From Labedella phragmitis (lineage in GTDB: Bacteria > Actinomycetota > Actinomycetes > Actinomycetales > Microbacteriaceae): a stretch of 64,000 bases of DNA. The notes under the pieces were generated by a model. The model had not been told where the DNA came from and did not search any database. It worked only from the letters and a program-made list of their open reading frames with translations. A program made the position numbers and the translations under genes. Each line of letters opens with the position of its first letter. Positions within the stretch are counted from its first letter, which is position 1. Shown one piece after another: positions 50,837-60,330 of the stretch. The stretch lies in contig NZ_RZNB01000002.1 in the NCBI RefSeq assembly GCF_004078635.1, forward strand, positions 1 to 64,000, given 5' to 3'.

Positions 50837-52336
50837 TCAGCGGCTCGAGACGAGGCGGAGGCGGCACGCGAGTTCGAGGGCGAAGCGGACGTCCGGGTCA
50901 TCGAGCTCGAGCTCGAGCGTCTGCTCGATGCGGCGGATTCGGTAGTTGACCGCGTTGGGGTGGAGCGTGAGGATCTCGGCCGCCCGCGCGAGGGAGTTGC
51001 GCGTGCTCAGGTACGCGAGGAGCGTGCGCACCGACATCTCCGCGCGCTCGGGTCCGAGAGCATCGAGCGGAGCGAGCACGTCGTCGAGCAGCGTCCGGCT
51101 GAGCGGAGAGGCGTAGAAGTCGAGCAGCACGCGGCGAAGGCCCGTCACGTCCGTGACCTCGATGGCGCCGAGACGGCCGCCTGCGACGGCCGATTCGGCC
51201 GCGATGCGAGCTTCCGTCGCCGACTGGCGGAGGCCACCGGCGCCGCTCTGCGGGGTGCCGAGCCCCATCGTGAACGTCCACTCGGGACCGACGAGCACCG
51301 CGGCCTGCTCGACGAACCGTTCGACGACGTCGCGGAGGCGCCGCTGGTGATCGGCGGCCCCGAGTTCCTCCGACGCGACGATGAGGAGGTCGTCGTGGAA
51401 CGCCGCGACGTGCCAGGTCTCCTCCCGGTCGTCGACGAGTTGCAGGGCACGCACCTCGAGCGCCGCGACGAGCGACGGCGGCACTCGGCGCTCCCGATCG
51501 TCCGGAACTCGCGGGATGAGCCACGCGACCGAGTGCGAGAGCTGCACGGGGAGACCTGCGCGCGCGGCGTCGACGGCGAGACCGTCCATGCGCGACGATT
51601 CGGCGAAGAGCAGCTCGACGATGAGATCGGCGCGCGACCGGACGGGACCGAACCGGTCCTGCGTCTCGCGGGAGAGCGCGCGCGAGAGCACCGAGGCGAT
51701 CACGGGGCGGGCGATCGAGACGGCGGGATCGTCGCGTTCGGCGACGAGGCGGCCGATCGGCACCTCACCGATGCAGACGGCGTCGGCGTCCGACCAGCGC
51801 ACCCCGGGCACCTCGTCGATGTGGAGGTCGACTCCCAGGGCGGAGCTCGCCGCCTCGAGAACGGCGGAGCGGATGTCGGCCGCTCCAGCCTCGGCCACAC
51901 GGCTGACCGCCTCGATCGCGTGCTCGGCGCGGGACAGGGCGCCGGCGGCGCCGCGCCGCACGAGGCGGTCGACGAAGACCGCGAGCTCGCTCGGCGCCGC
52001 GTCCGCTCCGAGGATCACGAGGGAGCCGCGCCGGGCGAGGGTGCGGGAGGTCTCCGAGAGGGTCACGTCTCCCGTGAGGACGAGCGCCGCCGCCCCCGAA
52101 GAGATCGTCCGACGGACGGCGATGTCGATCTGGTAAGCGCGAGGGGCCTCGGCCGTCGGCAGCGTCGCGATCACGAGACTGCCCGGAGCCGCTCGAGCCA
52201 GATCGTCGAAGGGGAGCATCTCGACCCCGAGCACCTCCACTCCTCCGGGGTTGCCCGTGAGCACACGGGTGCCGAAGCGATCGGCCTGCTCGATGACCTC
52301 TTCGAGACCGACGCGATCGGAAGTGACTTGGTCCAT
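50837..52336 (-). CDS. PucR family transcriptional regulator
   Basis: A 499-residue regulator. The N-terminal PucR ligand domain (about 1-120) is followed by a middle GGDEF-like/GAF-like region and a C-terminal HTH_30: 'LLAYLSTRNSLARAAEILTLHPNAVNYRIRRIE'. PucR proteins govern purine/allantoin, hydantoin or amino-acid catabolism. ATG 52336 is chosen; the frame is open far upstream but would run antisense through the DUF917 gene. It is divergent from the catabolic operon, 73 bp away, and is its likely activator. Confidence 0.9.
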   Translation of the reverse strand: MDQVTSDRVGLEEVIEQADRFGTRVLTGNPGGVEVLGVEMLPFDDLARAAPGSLVIATLPTAEAPRAYQIDIAVRRTISSGAAALVLTGDVTLSETSRTLARRGSLVILGADAAPSELAVFVDRLVRRGAAGALSRAEHAIEAVSRVAEAGAADIRSAVLEAASSALGVDLHIDEVPGVRWSDADAVCIGEVPIGRLVAERDDPAVSIARPVIASVLSRALSRETQDRFGPVRSRADLIVELLFAESSRMDGLAVDAARAGLPVQLSHSVAWLIPRVPDDRERRVPPSLVAALEVRALQLVDDREETWHVAAFHDDLLIVASEELGAADHQRRLRDVVERFVEQAAVLVGPEWTFTMGLGTPQSGAGGLRQSATEARIAAESAVAGGRLGAIEVTDVTGLRRVLLDFYASPLSRTLLDDVLAPLDALGPERAEMSVRTLLAYLSTRNSLARAAEILTLHPNAVNYRIRRIEQTLELELDDPDVRFALELACRLRLVSSR

Positions 52337-52374
52337 GAGCACAGTCTCCCCTGATTCCCGGTTCCGCCGCCACA

Positions 52375-52403
52375 TTGTCGTGTCGGTGAAGTCTTCATAC
52401 GCT
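52375..52403 (+). promoter_or_regulatory. Catabolic operon promoter
   Basis: -35 TTGTCG (52375-52380), exactly 17 bp, then -10 TACGCT (52398-52403), followed after six bases by ATG 52410. The spacing places the transcription start at or next to the start codon (leaderless). Confidence 0.65.
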
Positions 52404-52409
52404 CGAACC

Positions 52410-53507
52410 ATGAGCACCACGAGCGAGCCCTTGCGGCTCATCACACGCGACGACATCGCGCCCCTCGCGGCGGGCGCGGCCGTCTTCGGGACCGGGGGCG
52501 GGGGCGCCGTGCACACCGTGCAGCTCTCCGTCGAGACGTCGATCGAGCGCTTCGGACCGGTCCGGCTGATGCAGGTCTCCGAGCTCGGTCCCGACGACGC
52601 GGTCATCCTGCTGTCGGGGATCGGCGCGCCGTCGGTCGGCATCGAGATGCTCGGAGCGAGCGCTCAGGTCCACACCCTCATCGCGGAGGTCGAGCGCATC
52701 ATCGAACGCCCCGTCACCGCCGTCATGGCGGCGGAGATCGGCGGAAGCAACGGTGTCTCACCCGTCGGCTGGGCCGCATCGCTCGGGGTCGCCGTGCTCG
52801 ACGCCGACGGCATGGGCCGCGCGTTCCCCAAGTCGACGATGATCTCGATGAACGTCGCGGGGCTCGCGAGCGAGTTCGCCGTCATGGGCGACGTCGTCGG
52901 CAACGTGAGCGTGCTGCGCACTCTCGACATGGCCTGGCTCGAGCGGCATGCGCGCGCCTTCACGGTCGCGGCGGGCGGCATCGCGATCGGCGCCCACTAC
53001 CTCCTCACCGCGGAGACGGCGCCCGGCGCCGTCATCGAGGGCACCGTGAGCCGGGCCATCGAGGTGGGGCGCCGCCTCCTCGCCTCGACGGACCCCGTCG
53101 TCGACATCGCCGACGAACTCGGGGCGGACGTGCTCGTCGGCGGCAAGGTCATCGACATCGAGCGGCTGACGGAGGGCGGCTTCACGCGAGGCTCCGTCAC
53201 GATCCAGGGCATCGGCGACGACCGGAGCCGCCTGCTGCGCGTCGAGATCCAGAACGAGAACCTCGTGGTCATCGAGGACGGCGAGATCATCGTGAGCGTC
53301 CCCGACCTCATCACGATCGTCGACACCGAGACGGGCGAGGCGATCTCCACGGAGATGCTGCGCTTCGGGCAGCGCGTGAGCGTGCTCGCCTGGGCGTGCG
53401 ACCCGCTCTGGCGCACCGAGCGCGGGCTCGAGCTCGCCGGACCCGACGCGTTCGGCTACGACCTCGAGTACGCCCCCTTCACGTCGAAGACGGAGGTCGT
53501 CCGATGA
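52410..53507 (+). CDS. DUF917 / S-methyl-thiohydantoin desulfurase-like protein
   Basis: A 365-residue protein beginning LRLITRDDIAPLAAGAAVFGTGGGG, with 'EIGGSNGVSPVGWAASLGV' and 'VLDADGMGRAFPKSTM', the core of DUF917 (PF06032). The family has been linked to S-methyl-thiohydantoin breakdown (from memory, not checked) and is very often next to hydantoinase genes, as here. Probably cytosolic. First gene of the operon; ATGA overlap with the next. Confidence 0.87.
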   Translation: MSTTSEPLRLITRDDIAPLAAGAAVFGTGGGGAVHTVQLSVETSIERFGPVRLMQVSELGPDDAVILLSGIGAPSVGIEMLGASAQVHTLIAEVERIIERPVTAVMAAEIGGSNGVSPVGWAASLGVAVLDADGMGRAFPKSTMISMNVAGLASEFAVMGDVVGNVSVLRTLDMAWLERHARAFTVAAGGIAIGAHYLLTAETAPGAVIEGTVSRAIEVGRRLLASTDPVVDIADELGADVLVGGKVIDIERLTEGGFTRGSVTIQGIGDDRSRLLRVEIQNENLVVIEDGEIIVSVPDLITIVDTETGEAISTEMLRFGQRVSVLAWACDPLWRTERGLELAGPDAFGYDLEYAPFTSKTEVVR

Positions 53508-55117
53508 CCGCGCGCGACCTCTCCGTCGGCATCGACGTCGGCGGCACCAACACCGACGCGGTCGTCCTCGACGACGACGGCACCGTCATCGCGTGGACGA
53601 AGCAGGCCACGACCGTCGACGTGACAGGTGGCATCCGCGCCGCCCTCGCCGCCGTCCTCCAGGACATCGGCGTGCGCCGCCACGACGTGTCGAGAGTCAT
53701 GCTCGGTACGACCCACGCGACGAACGCGATCGTGCGCCGCCGCGACCTCGGTCGCGTCGCGGTCATCCGCCTGGGCGCACCGGCGTCCACCGACTTCCCG
53801 CCGCTTGCAGGATGGCCCACCGAGCTCCGCGACACGATCCTCGCGGGAGCGCTGCTCGCGGGCGGGGGCCACCTCGTCGACGGCTATCCGATCTCCCGAC
53901 TCGACGTCGAGGGCGTCCGCCGCTTCCTCGACGGTCTCGTCGGGAAGGTCGACGCCGTCGCTGTGTGCGGCATCTTCAGCCCGTCCTTCCCCGACCAGGA
54001 GCTCGAGGTCGCGGCGCTCGTGCGGGAGCACCTCGGCGCCGATCTCCCCGTCTCGTTGAGCCACGAGGTCGGCGCACTCGGTCTGCTCGAACGCGAGAAC
54101 GCGACCGTGTTGAACGCGGCGCTCTACCGCGTCGCCCGCGAGGTCACGGAGGCGCTCCTCGTCGCCGTCGCCGACGAGAGCCTCGACGCCGACACGTTCT
54201 TCGCTCAGAACGACGGCACCCTCATGGCCGTCGAGTACGCCGCGCGTTACCCCGTTCTCACGATCGGCTCGGGACCGGCCAACTCGATCCGCGGCGCTGC
54301 TCGCCTGTCGGGCGCCGAGAATGCGATCGTCGTCGACGTCGGCGGCACCACGAGCGACCTCGGTGTGCTCGTCGACCGCTTCCCGCGGGAGTCCACGCTT
54401 CCGCGCGAGATCGGGGGAGTGCGGACGAACTTCCGGATGCCCGACATCCTGAGCCTCGGCGTCGGCGGCGGCACGATCGTCGACCTCGCGAACGGCGTGC
54501 CGCTCTCCGACTCGGTCGGGCACCGCATCTCGGAGGAGGCTCTCGTCTTCGGCGGCGGTACCGCGACTCTCACCGACGCCGCGGCGGCGGCGGCCCCCGC
54601 TGTCATCGCGGGACACGCGCTCCCCTCGCTCGATCGGGCCACGCGCACGGCGCTCATCGACGCACTCGCCGTCGCTCGGGATCGCATCGAATCGGCCGTC
54701 GAGCGTATGTCGCTCGGTCGCACGAACCTGCCGCTCGTCGTGGTGGGCGGCGGCGGATTCCTCGTGCCCGATCGCATCTCGGGAGCGAGCGACGTGCTCC
54801 GCCCCGAACGCGGCAACGTCGCGAACGCCGTCGGGGCGGCGATCGCCCTCGCCGGCGGACGCGCCGACCACATGGGCGACTACGCCGACCGGCTCGACGC
54901 GATCGAGGCCGCGAGTCGCCAGGCGATCGAACGCGCCATCCAGGCGGGGGCAGATCCCCGCACCGTCGAGGTCGTCGACGTGCTCGAGACGCCCGTCTCG
55001 TACGCGACGCGCCCGACCCTCAAAGTGTCCGTGAAGGCAGCGGGACCGCTCGCCCGGATCGAACGCACCGACACCCCTGCACCACCCGTTTCGTACTCGA
55101 CGAAGGGCAACTCATGA
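53504..55117 (+). CDS. Hydantoinase/oxoprolinase family protein (HyuA-like)
   Basis: A 537-residue ASKHA-fold enzyme with the N-terminal 'SVGIDVGGTNTDAVVLDDDG' and the hydantoinase-A core 'AIVVDVGGTTSDLGVL', 'SLGVGGGTIVDL' and a C-terminal 'VVVGGGGFLVPD'. The family opens cyclic amides such as hydantoin or 5-oxoproline, usually using ATP. No HyuB partner is present; DUF917 takes that place in the operon. Overlaps both neighbours by ATGA. Confidence 0.9.
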   Translation: MTARDLSVGIDVGGTNTDAVVLDDDGTVIAWTKQATTVDVTGGIRAALAAVLQDIGVRRHDVSRVMLGTTHATNAIVRRRDLGRVAVIRLGAPASTDFPPLAGWPTELRDTILAGALLAGGGHLVDGYPISRLDVEGVRRFLDGLVGKVDAVAVCGIFSPSFPDQELEVAALVREHLGADLPVSLSHEVGALGLLERENATVLNAALYRVAREVTEALLVAVADESLDADTFFAQNDGTLMAVEYAARYPVLTIGSGPANSIRGAARLSGAENAIVVDVGGTTSDLGVLVDRFPRESTLPREIGGVRTNFRMPDILSLGVGGGTIVDLANGVPLSDSVGHRISEEALVFGGGTATLTDAAAAAAPAVIAGHALPSLDRATRTALIDALAVARDRIESAVERMSLGRTNLPLVVVGGGGFLVPDRISGASDVLRPERGNVANAVGAAIALAGGRADHMGDYADRLDAIEAASRQAIERAIQAGADPRTVEVVDVLETPVSYATRPTLKVSVKAAGPLARIERTDTPAPPVSYSTKGNS

Positions 55118-56697
55118 ACAGGAACGTCCGGCGGGCCGCCATCACGACGGCCGCCATCAGCACAGCGCTCGCGCTCACGGCGTGCGGCACCGGGACGGGG
55201 GGAGGCCAGACCGCCGACCCCGAGGACTTCGTGTCGGGAGGCACCTTCGCCATGAGTCTCAACGAAGACCCGGGCGACCTCTCACCGCTCACCGGCGTGA
55301 ATCTGGCGCAGCGCGCGCTCGTGCCGTTCGGCTACGAGTCGCTCGCCTACATCACGCCGGAGGGCGAGACGGTGCCGTGGATGGCGGAGAGCTGGGAGGA
55401 GTCCGGCACGTCGATCACGTATACCCTCAAGGAGGGGCTGACGTGCGCGGACGGCACCGAGTTCACAGCCGAGACGGCCGCGGCCAACTTCGCCTATCAG
55501 GCGAATCCCGACAACGGCACCTTCTGGTACGGATCGAACGTCACAGAGGACATGACCGCGTCGGCCGACGGCGACGAGCTGACGATCGAGAGCGCGACGA
55601 ACAACCCGTTCCTCCTCCAGAGCACGGGCGCCGTCGAGATGGTGTGCCAGGCGGGGCTCGACGACCCGTCCTCGCTCGCCGACACGACCAACGGCACGGC
55701 GCTCTTCGAGCTCACCGACGTCGCTGCCGGCTCGGAGTACACGTACACGAAGCGCGACGGCTACACGTGGGGCCCAGAGGACGTCACGAGCGAGACCGAG
55801 GGACTGCCCGACGAGATCGTCGCGCGCGTCGTGACGGACGAGGCGACTTCTGCGAACCTCCTCCTCTCCGGCGAGCTCAACGCGGCCCCGATCATCGGAC
55901 CGGACCGCGAGCGCGTCGAGGCCGCCGGCCTCCAATCCGTCGGCATCCTCAACCCCATCGGGCAGATGCTCTTCAACGAGCGCGAGGACCGTCCGACGTC
56001 GGACGTCCGCGTGCGGCAGGCGCTCACGCTCGCCCTCGATCGCGAGGCGATCGGCGAGCTCGTCACCGACGGCAACTACCAGGAGTCCGTCTCGCTCGTG
56101 AACAAGATCCCGCTCACGTGCGTGTCGGACGGACCGATGTGGGAGCTCCCGGACACCGACGTCGACGCGGCCGCCGAGCTGCTCGACGAGGCAGGCTACC
56201 CGGCCGACGCCGACGGCGACCGCGCGCTCACGATCCGCTTCCTCTACGACGGCGCGACGCCGACCCACGGCGCGGCCGCCGAAGAGGTGCAAGCGGAGTG
56301 GGCCGAGCTCGGCATCACCACGGAGCTCGTCGCCGAGGACCCGACAGGCTGGTCGACCGACCTCTACCAGACGTACGACTGGGACACGGGCTTCATCCAG
56401 CTCGCCCCCTCGAGCCCCGTCGTGCTGAGCCTGTTCTTCCTCGGAGCGACGAGCGAGGACGGCGGCTACAACTTCATGTCCGTCACGAACCCCGAGTACA
56501 ACGCGCTCGCTGAGCAGGCCTTCACAGCTCCCGACGCCGACGCCGCGTGCGAGCTGTGGTTGCAGGCGGAGAAGGAACTGATCGACCGCGTCGACACGTT
56601 CCCCCTCGCCGACACGGAGTCGCCGACGTGGCTCAACGGTGCGACCCTCGAGATGCCGGGCAGCATCGCCCCGACCACCATCAGAATGCTGGGCTGA
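55114..56697 (+). CDS. Peptide/opine-type ABC transporter substrate-binding lipoprotein (family 5)
   Basis: A 527-residue family-5 binding protein with lipobox LTAC (Cys24), 'LNEDPGDLSPLTG' at the mature start and the 'DVRVRQALTLALDREAIGELV' motif typical of DppA/OppA. These bind peptides, opines, nickel or similar zwitterions. The stop region is part of a small tandem duplication that also holds the next start. Confidence 0.92.
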   Translation: MNRNVRRAAITTAAISTALALTACGTGTGGGQTADPEDFVSGGTFAMSLNEDPGDLSPLTGVNLAQRALVPFGYESLAYITPEGETVPWMAESWEESGTSITYTLKEGLTCADGTEFTAETAAANFAYQANPDNGTFWYGSNVTEDMTASADGDELTIESATNNPFLLQSTGAVEMVCQAGLDDPSSLADTTNGTALFELTDVAAGSEYTYTKRDGYTWGPEDVTSETEGLPDEIVARVVTDEATSANLLLSGELNAAPIIGPDRERVEAAGLQSVGILNPIGQMLFNEREDRPTSDVRVRQALTLALDREAIGELVTDGNYQESVSLVNKIPLTCVSDGPMWELPDTDVDAAAELLDEAGYPADADGDRALTIRFLYDGATPTHGAAAEEVQAEWAELGITTELVAEDPTGWSTDLYQTYDWDTGFIQLAPSSPVVLSLFFLGATSEDGGYNFMSVTNPEYNALAEQAFTAPDADAACELWLQAEKELIDRVDTFPLADTESPTWLNGATLEMPGSIAPTTIRMLG

Positions 56698-56764
56698 CCC
56701 CATGACGATTCCCCCGGCACCCGTCGACAGGTTGGGCTGACCCATGACGATACCTCCGGCACCG
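56691..56764 (+). repeat. Imperfect 43-bp tandem duplication of the gene junction
   Basis: GGGCTGACCCC-ATGACGAT at 56691-56709 recurs as GGGCTGACCC-ATGACGAT at 56734-56751, each followed by a Pro/Ala-coding CC.CCGGCACC stretch. It duplicates the binding-protein stop and permease start and creates a 12-codon frame at 56702-56740 (MTIPPAPVDRLG). Confidence 0.75.
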
Positions 56765-57799
56765 GCACCGAGCCCGACCTCGGTCCTCGCCTCCCCGACA
56801 CCGGTGACGCCGGCGTCCGGTGACCGGGGGGATCGGCTCCGACAGCTCGTCGGCTCGCCGCGACTCGCGTTCGTCATCCGGCGGCTCGCCCGTGCAGTCG
56901 TCTCGCTCGTGATCGTGCTCATCGCGTCGTTCTTCCTCGTCCACCTCGTCCCGGGCGATCCGGTGCGGGCCGCCCTCGGTCCCACCGTGTCGCCCGAGGC
57001 GGTCGAGGCGCTCCGTCGCGAGCTCGGCCTCGATCTCCCGCTCGGGCAGCAGTTCCTCGACTACCTCAGGGGACTCGTGACGGGCGACCTCGGTGTCTCC
57101 GTCACGTCGCAGCGACCCGTCGGGGCGACCCTCGCCGAACGGCTGCCGACGACGCTGCTGCTTGCGGTCGTCTCGTTCGTCGTCGCGGCTCTCGGGGCCT
57201 TCCCGATCGGCGTCGCGACGGCCGTCTCCTCGCGGAGCGGGCGCCACCGGGCGGCCGACCTGGGCGTCTCCGGCCTGCTCGGCGTCCTCATCGCGGTGCC
57301 GAACTTCCTCCTCGCCGTGCTGCTCATCTCGGTGTTCAGCGTCGGCCTGCAGGCGTTCCCACCCGCCGGCTGGGGGCAGCCGTCCCAGGTCGTGCTCCCG
57401 GTCATCGCGCTCGCGATCGGCCCGCTCGCGTACCTCTCGCGCATCGTGCACGTCGAGATGCTGCGCGTGCTCGAGGAGCCGTACCTCACGACCGCGCGCA
57501 GCAAGCGGCTGCCCGGTCGCATCCTCTACGTGCGGCATGCGCTCCCGAACATCGTGGCAGCGACGCTCACGGCCGGAGGCGTCGTGCTCGTCGGCCTCGT
57601 CGCGGGCACCGTGCTCATCGAGACGGTCTTCGTCATCCCCGGCATCGGGTCGACGATCGTCTCCTCGATCACGGCGAAGGACTACCCGCTCATCCAAGGC
57701 GTCGTGCTCGTGTACGCGATCCTCGTCCTCGCCGCCAACCTGCTCATCGACCTCGCCCTGGCAGCGCTCGACCCGCGCTCGGCGATCGCGGAGGCCTGA
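56744..57799 (+). CDS. Peptide-type ABC transporter permease (DppB/OppB type)
   Basis: A 351-residue permease with a Pro/Ala-rich leader, first helix (RLARAVVSLVIVLIASFFLV), 'FLVHLVPGDPVRAALG' and the EAA-like loop 'LRVLEEPYLTTARSKRLPGR'. Pairs with the DppC part of the next gene. ATG 56744 is the second of two duplicated starts; the upstream copy (56702) ends after 12 codons. Confidence 0.92.
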   Translation: MTIPPAPAPSPTSVLASPTPVTPASGDRGDRLRQLVGSPRLAFVIRRLARAVVSLVIVLIASFFLVHLVPGDPVRAALGPTVSPEAVEALRRELGLDLPLGQQFLDYLRGLVTGDLGVSVTSQRPVGATLAERLPTTLLLAVVSFVVAALGAFPIGVATAVSSRSGRHRAADLGVSGLLGVLIAVPNFLLAVLLISVFSVGLQAFPPAGWGQPSQVVLPVIALAIGPLAYLSRIVHVEMLRVLEEPYLTTARSKRLPGRILYVRHALPNIVAATLTAGGVVLVGLVAGTVLIETVFVIPGIGSTIVSSITAKDYPLIQGVVLVYAILVLAANLLIDLALAALDPRSAIAEA

Positions 57800-57802
57800 T
57801 CC

Positions 57803-59545
57803 ATGTCGTCTCGATTCGTCCGCACGCTCCGCACTCCGGCAGGCATCACCGTCATCGCCGGGGTCGTCATCGTGCTCCTCGCCACGGTCTTCGGGCCCGT
57901 CCTGTTCGGCGAGGCCGCGTCAGCCCGGGACATCGCGGGGCGGCAGCAGGGAGCGAGCCTCGAGCATCCCTTCGGGACCGACGAGCTCGGTCGCGACCTG
58001 CTCGCCCGCGTCATCGTCGCGACACGGATCTCCGTGCTGCTCACGCTCGGCGCGACGGGGATCTCGGTCGTCGGCGGCGTGATCGTCGGCATCGTCGCGG
58101 CGGTGCTGCCGTCGTTCGCGCGCCGACTCGTCAACGCGCTCATCGACATCCTGCTGTCGTTCCCGTGGCTGCTGCTCGCCCTGTTCTTCTCCGTCATCTG
58201 GGGCACGACGGCGACAGGAGCGATGCTCGCCGTCGGCTTCGCGGGCATCCCCGTCTTCGGGCGCCTCGTCTCGACGCTCGCCTCCTCCGTCGCGGGCAGC
58301 GATTTCGTGCACGCCGCACGCATCCTCGGCAGCAGTCCGTTGCGCACGGCAGTGCGTCACGTCGTGCCGAACATCCTGCCGCCGCTCCTCGTCAACACGG
58401 CGTCGCACGCCTCCGTCACCCTGCTGTCGTTCGCGGCGCTGTCGTTCCTCGGGCTCGGCGTGCAGGCCCCCGAGTACGACTGGGGCCGATTGCTCAACGA
58501 AGGGGCGCGACGCATCTACGTCGACCCGATGGCGGCGATCGGCCCCGGCATCGCGATCGTGCTGACGGGGGTCGTGTTCTCGCTGCTCGGGGCGCTCTTC
58601 AGCGAGAAGCGCTCGGGTCGGACGCTCCGCGCGCTGCCGCGTCGGTCGCGCGCCGAGACGCGGGCGATCTTCACGGTCCCCGATACCGCACCCGTCGTCG
58701 AGGCCGTCGACCTGCGCGTCTCCTTCCGGGCGGAGGACGGAGGCGTCGTCGAACGCGTGCACGGCGTCTCGCTCAGCGTGGCACCGGGGGAGATCGTCGG
58801 GATCGTCGGGGAGTCCGGCTCCGGAAAGTCCGTCACGGCCATGGCGATCGCGGGCCTCCTCGGACCGGATTCACTCGTGGAGAGCGACACGCTCGTCTTC
58901 CGCGGCATCGACATGACGCGTGAGCCCACGTCGGTCGAGAAGCGCCGGCTCGCCCTCGAGCAGGCGATGATCTTCCAGGACCCGCTGAGTTCGCTGAATC
59001 CGTCGCTCACCGTCGGTCGGCAGTTGCGCGAGGTCAGCGAGATCCATGGGCGGACCGGCCGGGCCGCCGCGCTCGCGCGAGCCGTCGAGGCGCTCACGCT
59101 CGTCCGCATCCCCGACGCCGCCCGGCGGCTCGGCCAGCTACCGCACGAGTTCTCGGGCGGCATGCGGCAGCGGGCGATGATCGCGATGGGACTCATGGGC
59201 TCGCCCCGCCTCATCATCGCCGACGAACCGACGACCGCGCTCGACGTCACGGTCCAGCGTCAAGTGCTGCGCGCCCTGCGCGACGCGCAGCGCTCGACGG
59301 GCGCCGCGATCCTGCTCATCTCGCACGACATCGCGCTCGTGAGCGGATTCTGCGATCGTGTCATCGTGATGCGGCACGGGCGCGTCGTCGAGGAGCTCGC
59401 CGCCGATCGGCTCGACGAGGCCCGTCACCCGTACACCCGCGGGCTCATCGCGTGCGTCCCCGACATGGGCACCGACCGCGACGAACCGCTCCCCGTGATC
59501 GACGCCGGTGAGCCGGTCCCCGAGCAGAAGGAAATCGTCGCATGA
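57803..59545 (+). CDS. Fused peptide-type ABC permease and ATPase (DppC-DppD)
   Basis: A 580-residue protein. Residues 1 to about 270 form the DppC-type permease (FGTDELGRDLLARV; loop 'FVHAARILGSSPLRTAVRHV'; 'LSFLGLGVQAPEYDWG'). From about 290 a complete DppD-type ATPase follows: Walker A GESGSGKS at 336-343, Q-loop, signature FSGGMRQR near 451, Walker B LIIADEPTTALD, and the oligopeptide C-terminus 'HPYTRGLIACVP'. The ABC half of the transporter is thus tethered to one permease. Ends ATGA into the DppF gene. Confidence 0.93.
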   Translation: MSSRFVRTLRTPAGITVIAGVVIVLLATVFGPVLFGEAASARDIAGRQQGASLEHPFGTDELGRDLLARVIVATRISVLLTLGATGISVVGGVIVGIVAAVLPSFARRLVNALIDILLSFPWLLLALFFSVIWGTTATGAMLAVGFAGIPVFGRLVSTLASSVAGSDFVHAARILGSSPLRTAVRHVVPNILPPLLVNTASHASVTLLSFAALSFLGLGVQAPEYDWGRLLNEGARRIYVDPMAAIGPGIAIVLTGVVFSLLGALFSEKRSGRTLRALPRRSRAETRAIFTVPDTAPVVEAVDLRVSFRAEDGGVVERVHGVSLSVAPGEIVGIVGESGSGKSVTAMAIAGLLGPDSLVESDTLVFRGIDMTREPTSVEKRRLALEQAMIFQDPLSSLNPSLTVGRQLREVSEIHGRTGRAAALARAVEALTLVRIPDAARRLGQLPHEFSGGMRQRAMIAMGLMGSPRLIIADEPTTALDVTVQRQVLRALRDAQRSTGAAILLISHDIALVSGFCDRVIVMRHGRVVEELAADRLDEARHPYTRGLIACVPDMGTDRDEPLPVIDAGEPVPEQKEIVA

Positions 59546-60330
59546 GCGAGCTCGAGTTCCGCCAGGTGAGCGTGCGGTACGGCCACGGCCGTTCGGCGCA
59601 CCTCGCCGTCGACAGCGCCGACCTCGTCGTGCGAGGCGGCACGACACACGGCCTCGTGGGGGAGTCGGGGAGCGGCAAGTCGACGATGGCCCGCATCGCC
59701 GTGGGCCTCACACCCGTGTCGGGCGGGTCGATCCTGCTCGACGGTGTGGACATCACCGATCGCGCGAAGGAGGCGCGGCTCGCCCGACGACGCGTGCAGA
59801 TGGTGTTCCAGGACCCGTTCAGTGCTCTCGATCCCCGCATGCCGATCGGCGCGTCGATCGCCGAGGGCCTCCTCGCGACGGGGCGCTCATACTCCCGACT
59901 CGACCGCGAGGCCCGGGTGCACGCGCTCCTCGACCGCGTGCAGATCGATCCCTCGAGAGCCGGCGAATCGCCGTCCGCGTTCTCCGGCGGTCAACGCCAG
60001 CGGATCACGATCGCGCGCGCCCTCGCAGCGGAGCCCGCCGTCCTCATCGCAGACGAGATCACCTCGGCCCTCGACGTCTCGGTCCAGGGCGTCGTCCTCA
60101 ACCTGTTGCGCGACCTGCAGCAGGAACTCGACCTCACGATGCTCTTCATCTCCCACAACCTCGCCGTCGTGCGCTACGTGAGCGACGAGGTGAGCGTCAT
60201 GCGTGCCGGCCGGATCGTCGAACACGGAGAGACGTCGACGGTGCTCGCGCACCCGACCGACCCGTACACCCGGGAGCTCCTGCGCTCCGTGCCCGTCATG
60301 GGCGAACCGCTCGAACTGGAGGACGCATGA
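59542..60330 (+). CDS. Peptide-type ABC transporter ATPase (DppF/OppF type)
   Basis: A 262-residue ATPase with Walker A GESGSGKST, 'MVFQDPFSALDPRMPIG', signature FSGGQRQR and Walker B VLIADEITSALD, ending 'HPTDPYTRELLRSVP'. It complements the fused DppD to give the usual ATPase pair. Overlaps both neighbours. Confidence 0.94.
   Translation: MSELEFRQVSVRYGHGRSAHLAVDSADLVVRGGTTHGLVGESGSGKSTMARIAVGLTPVSGGSILLDGVDITDRAKEARLARRRVQMVFQDPFSALDPRMPIGASIAEGLLATGRSYSRLDREARVHALLDRVQIDPSRAGESPSAFSGGQRQRITIARALAAEPAVLIADEITSALDVSVQGVVLNLLRDLQQELDLTMLFISHNLAVVRYVSDEVSVMRAGRIVEHGETSTVLAHPTDPYTRELLRSVPVMGEPLELEDA

Noticed and set aside
56702-56740. A genuine 12-residue peptide gene
   Set aside because: It is fully explained as the by-product of a local duplication of the permease start; coding value is unlikely.
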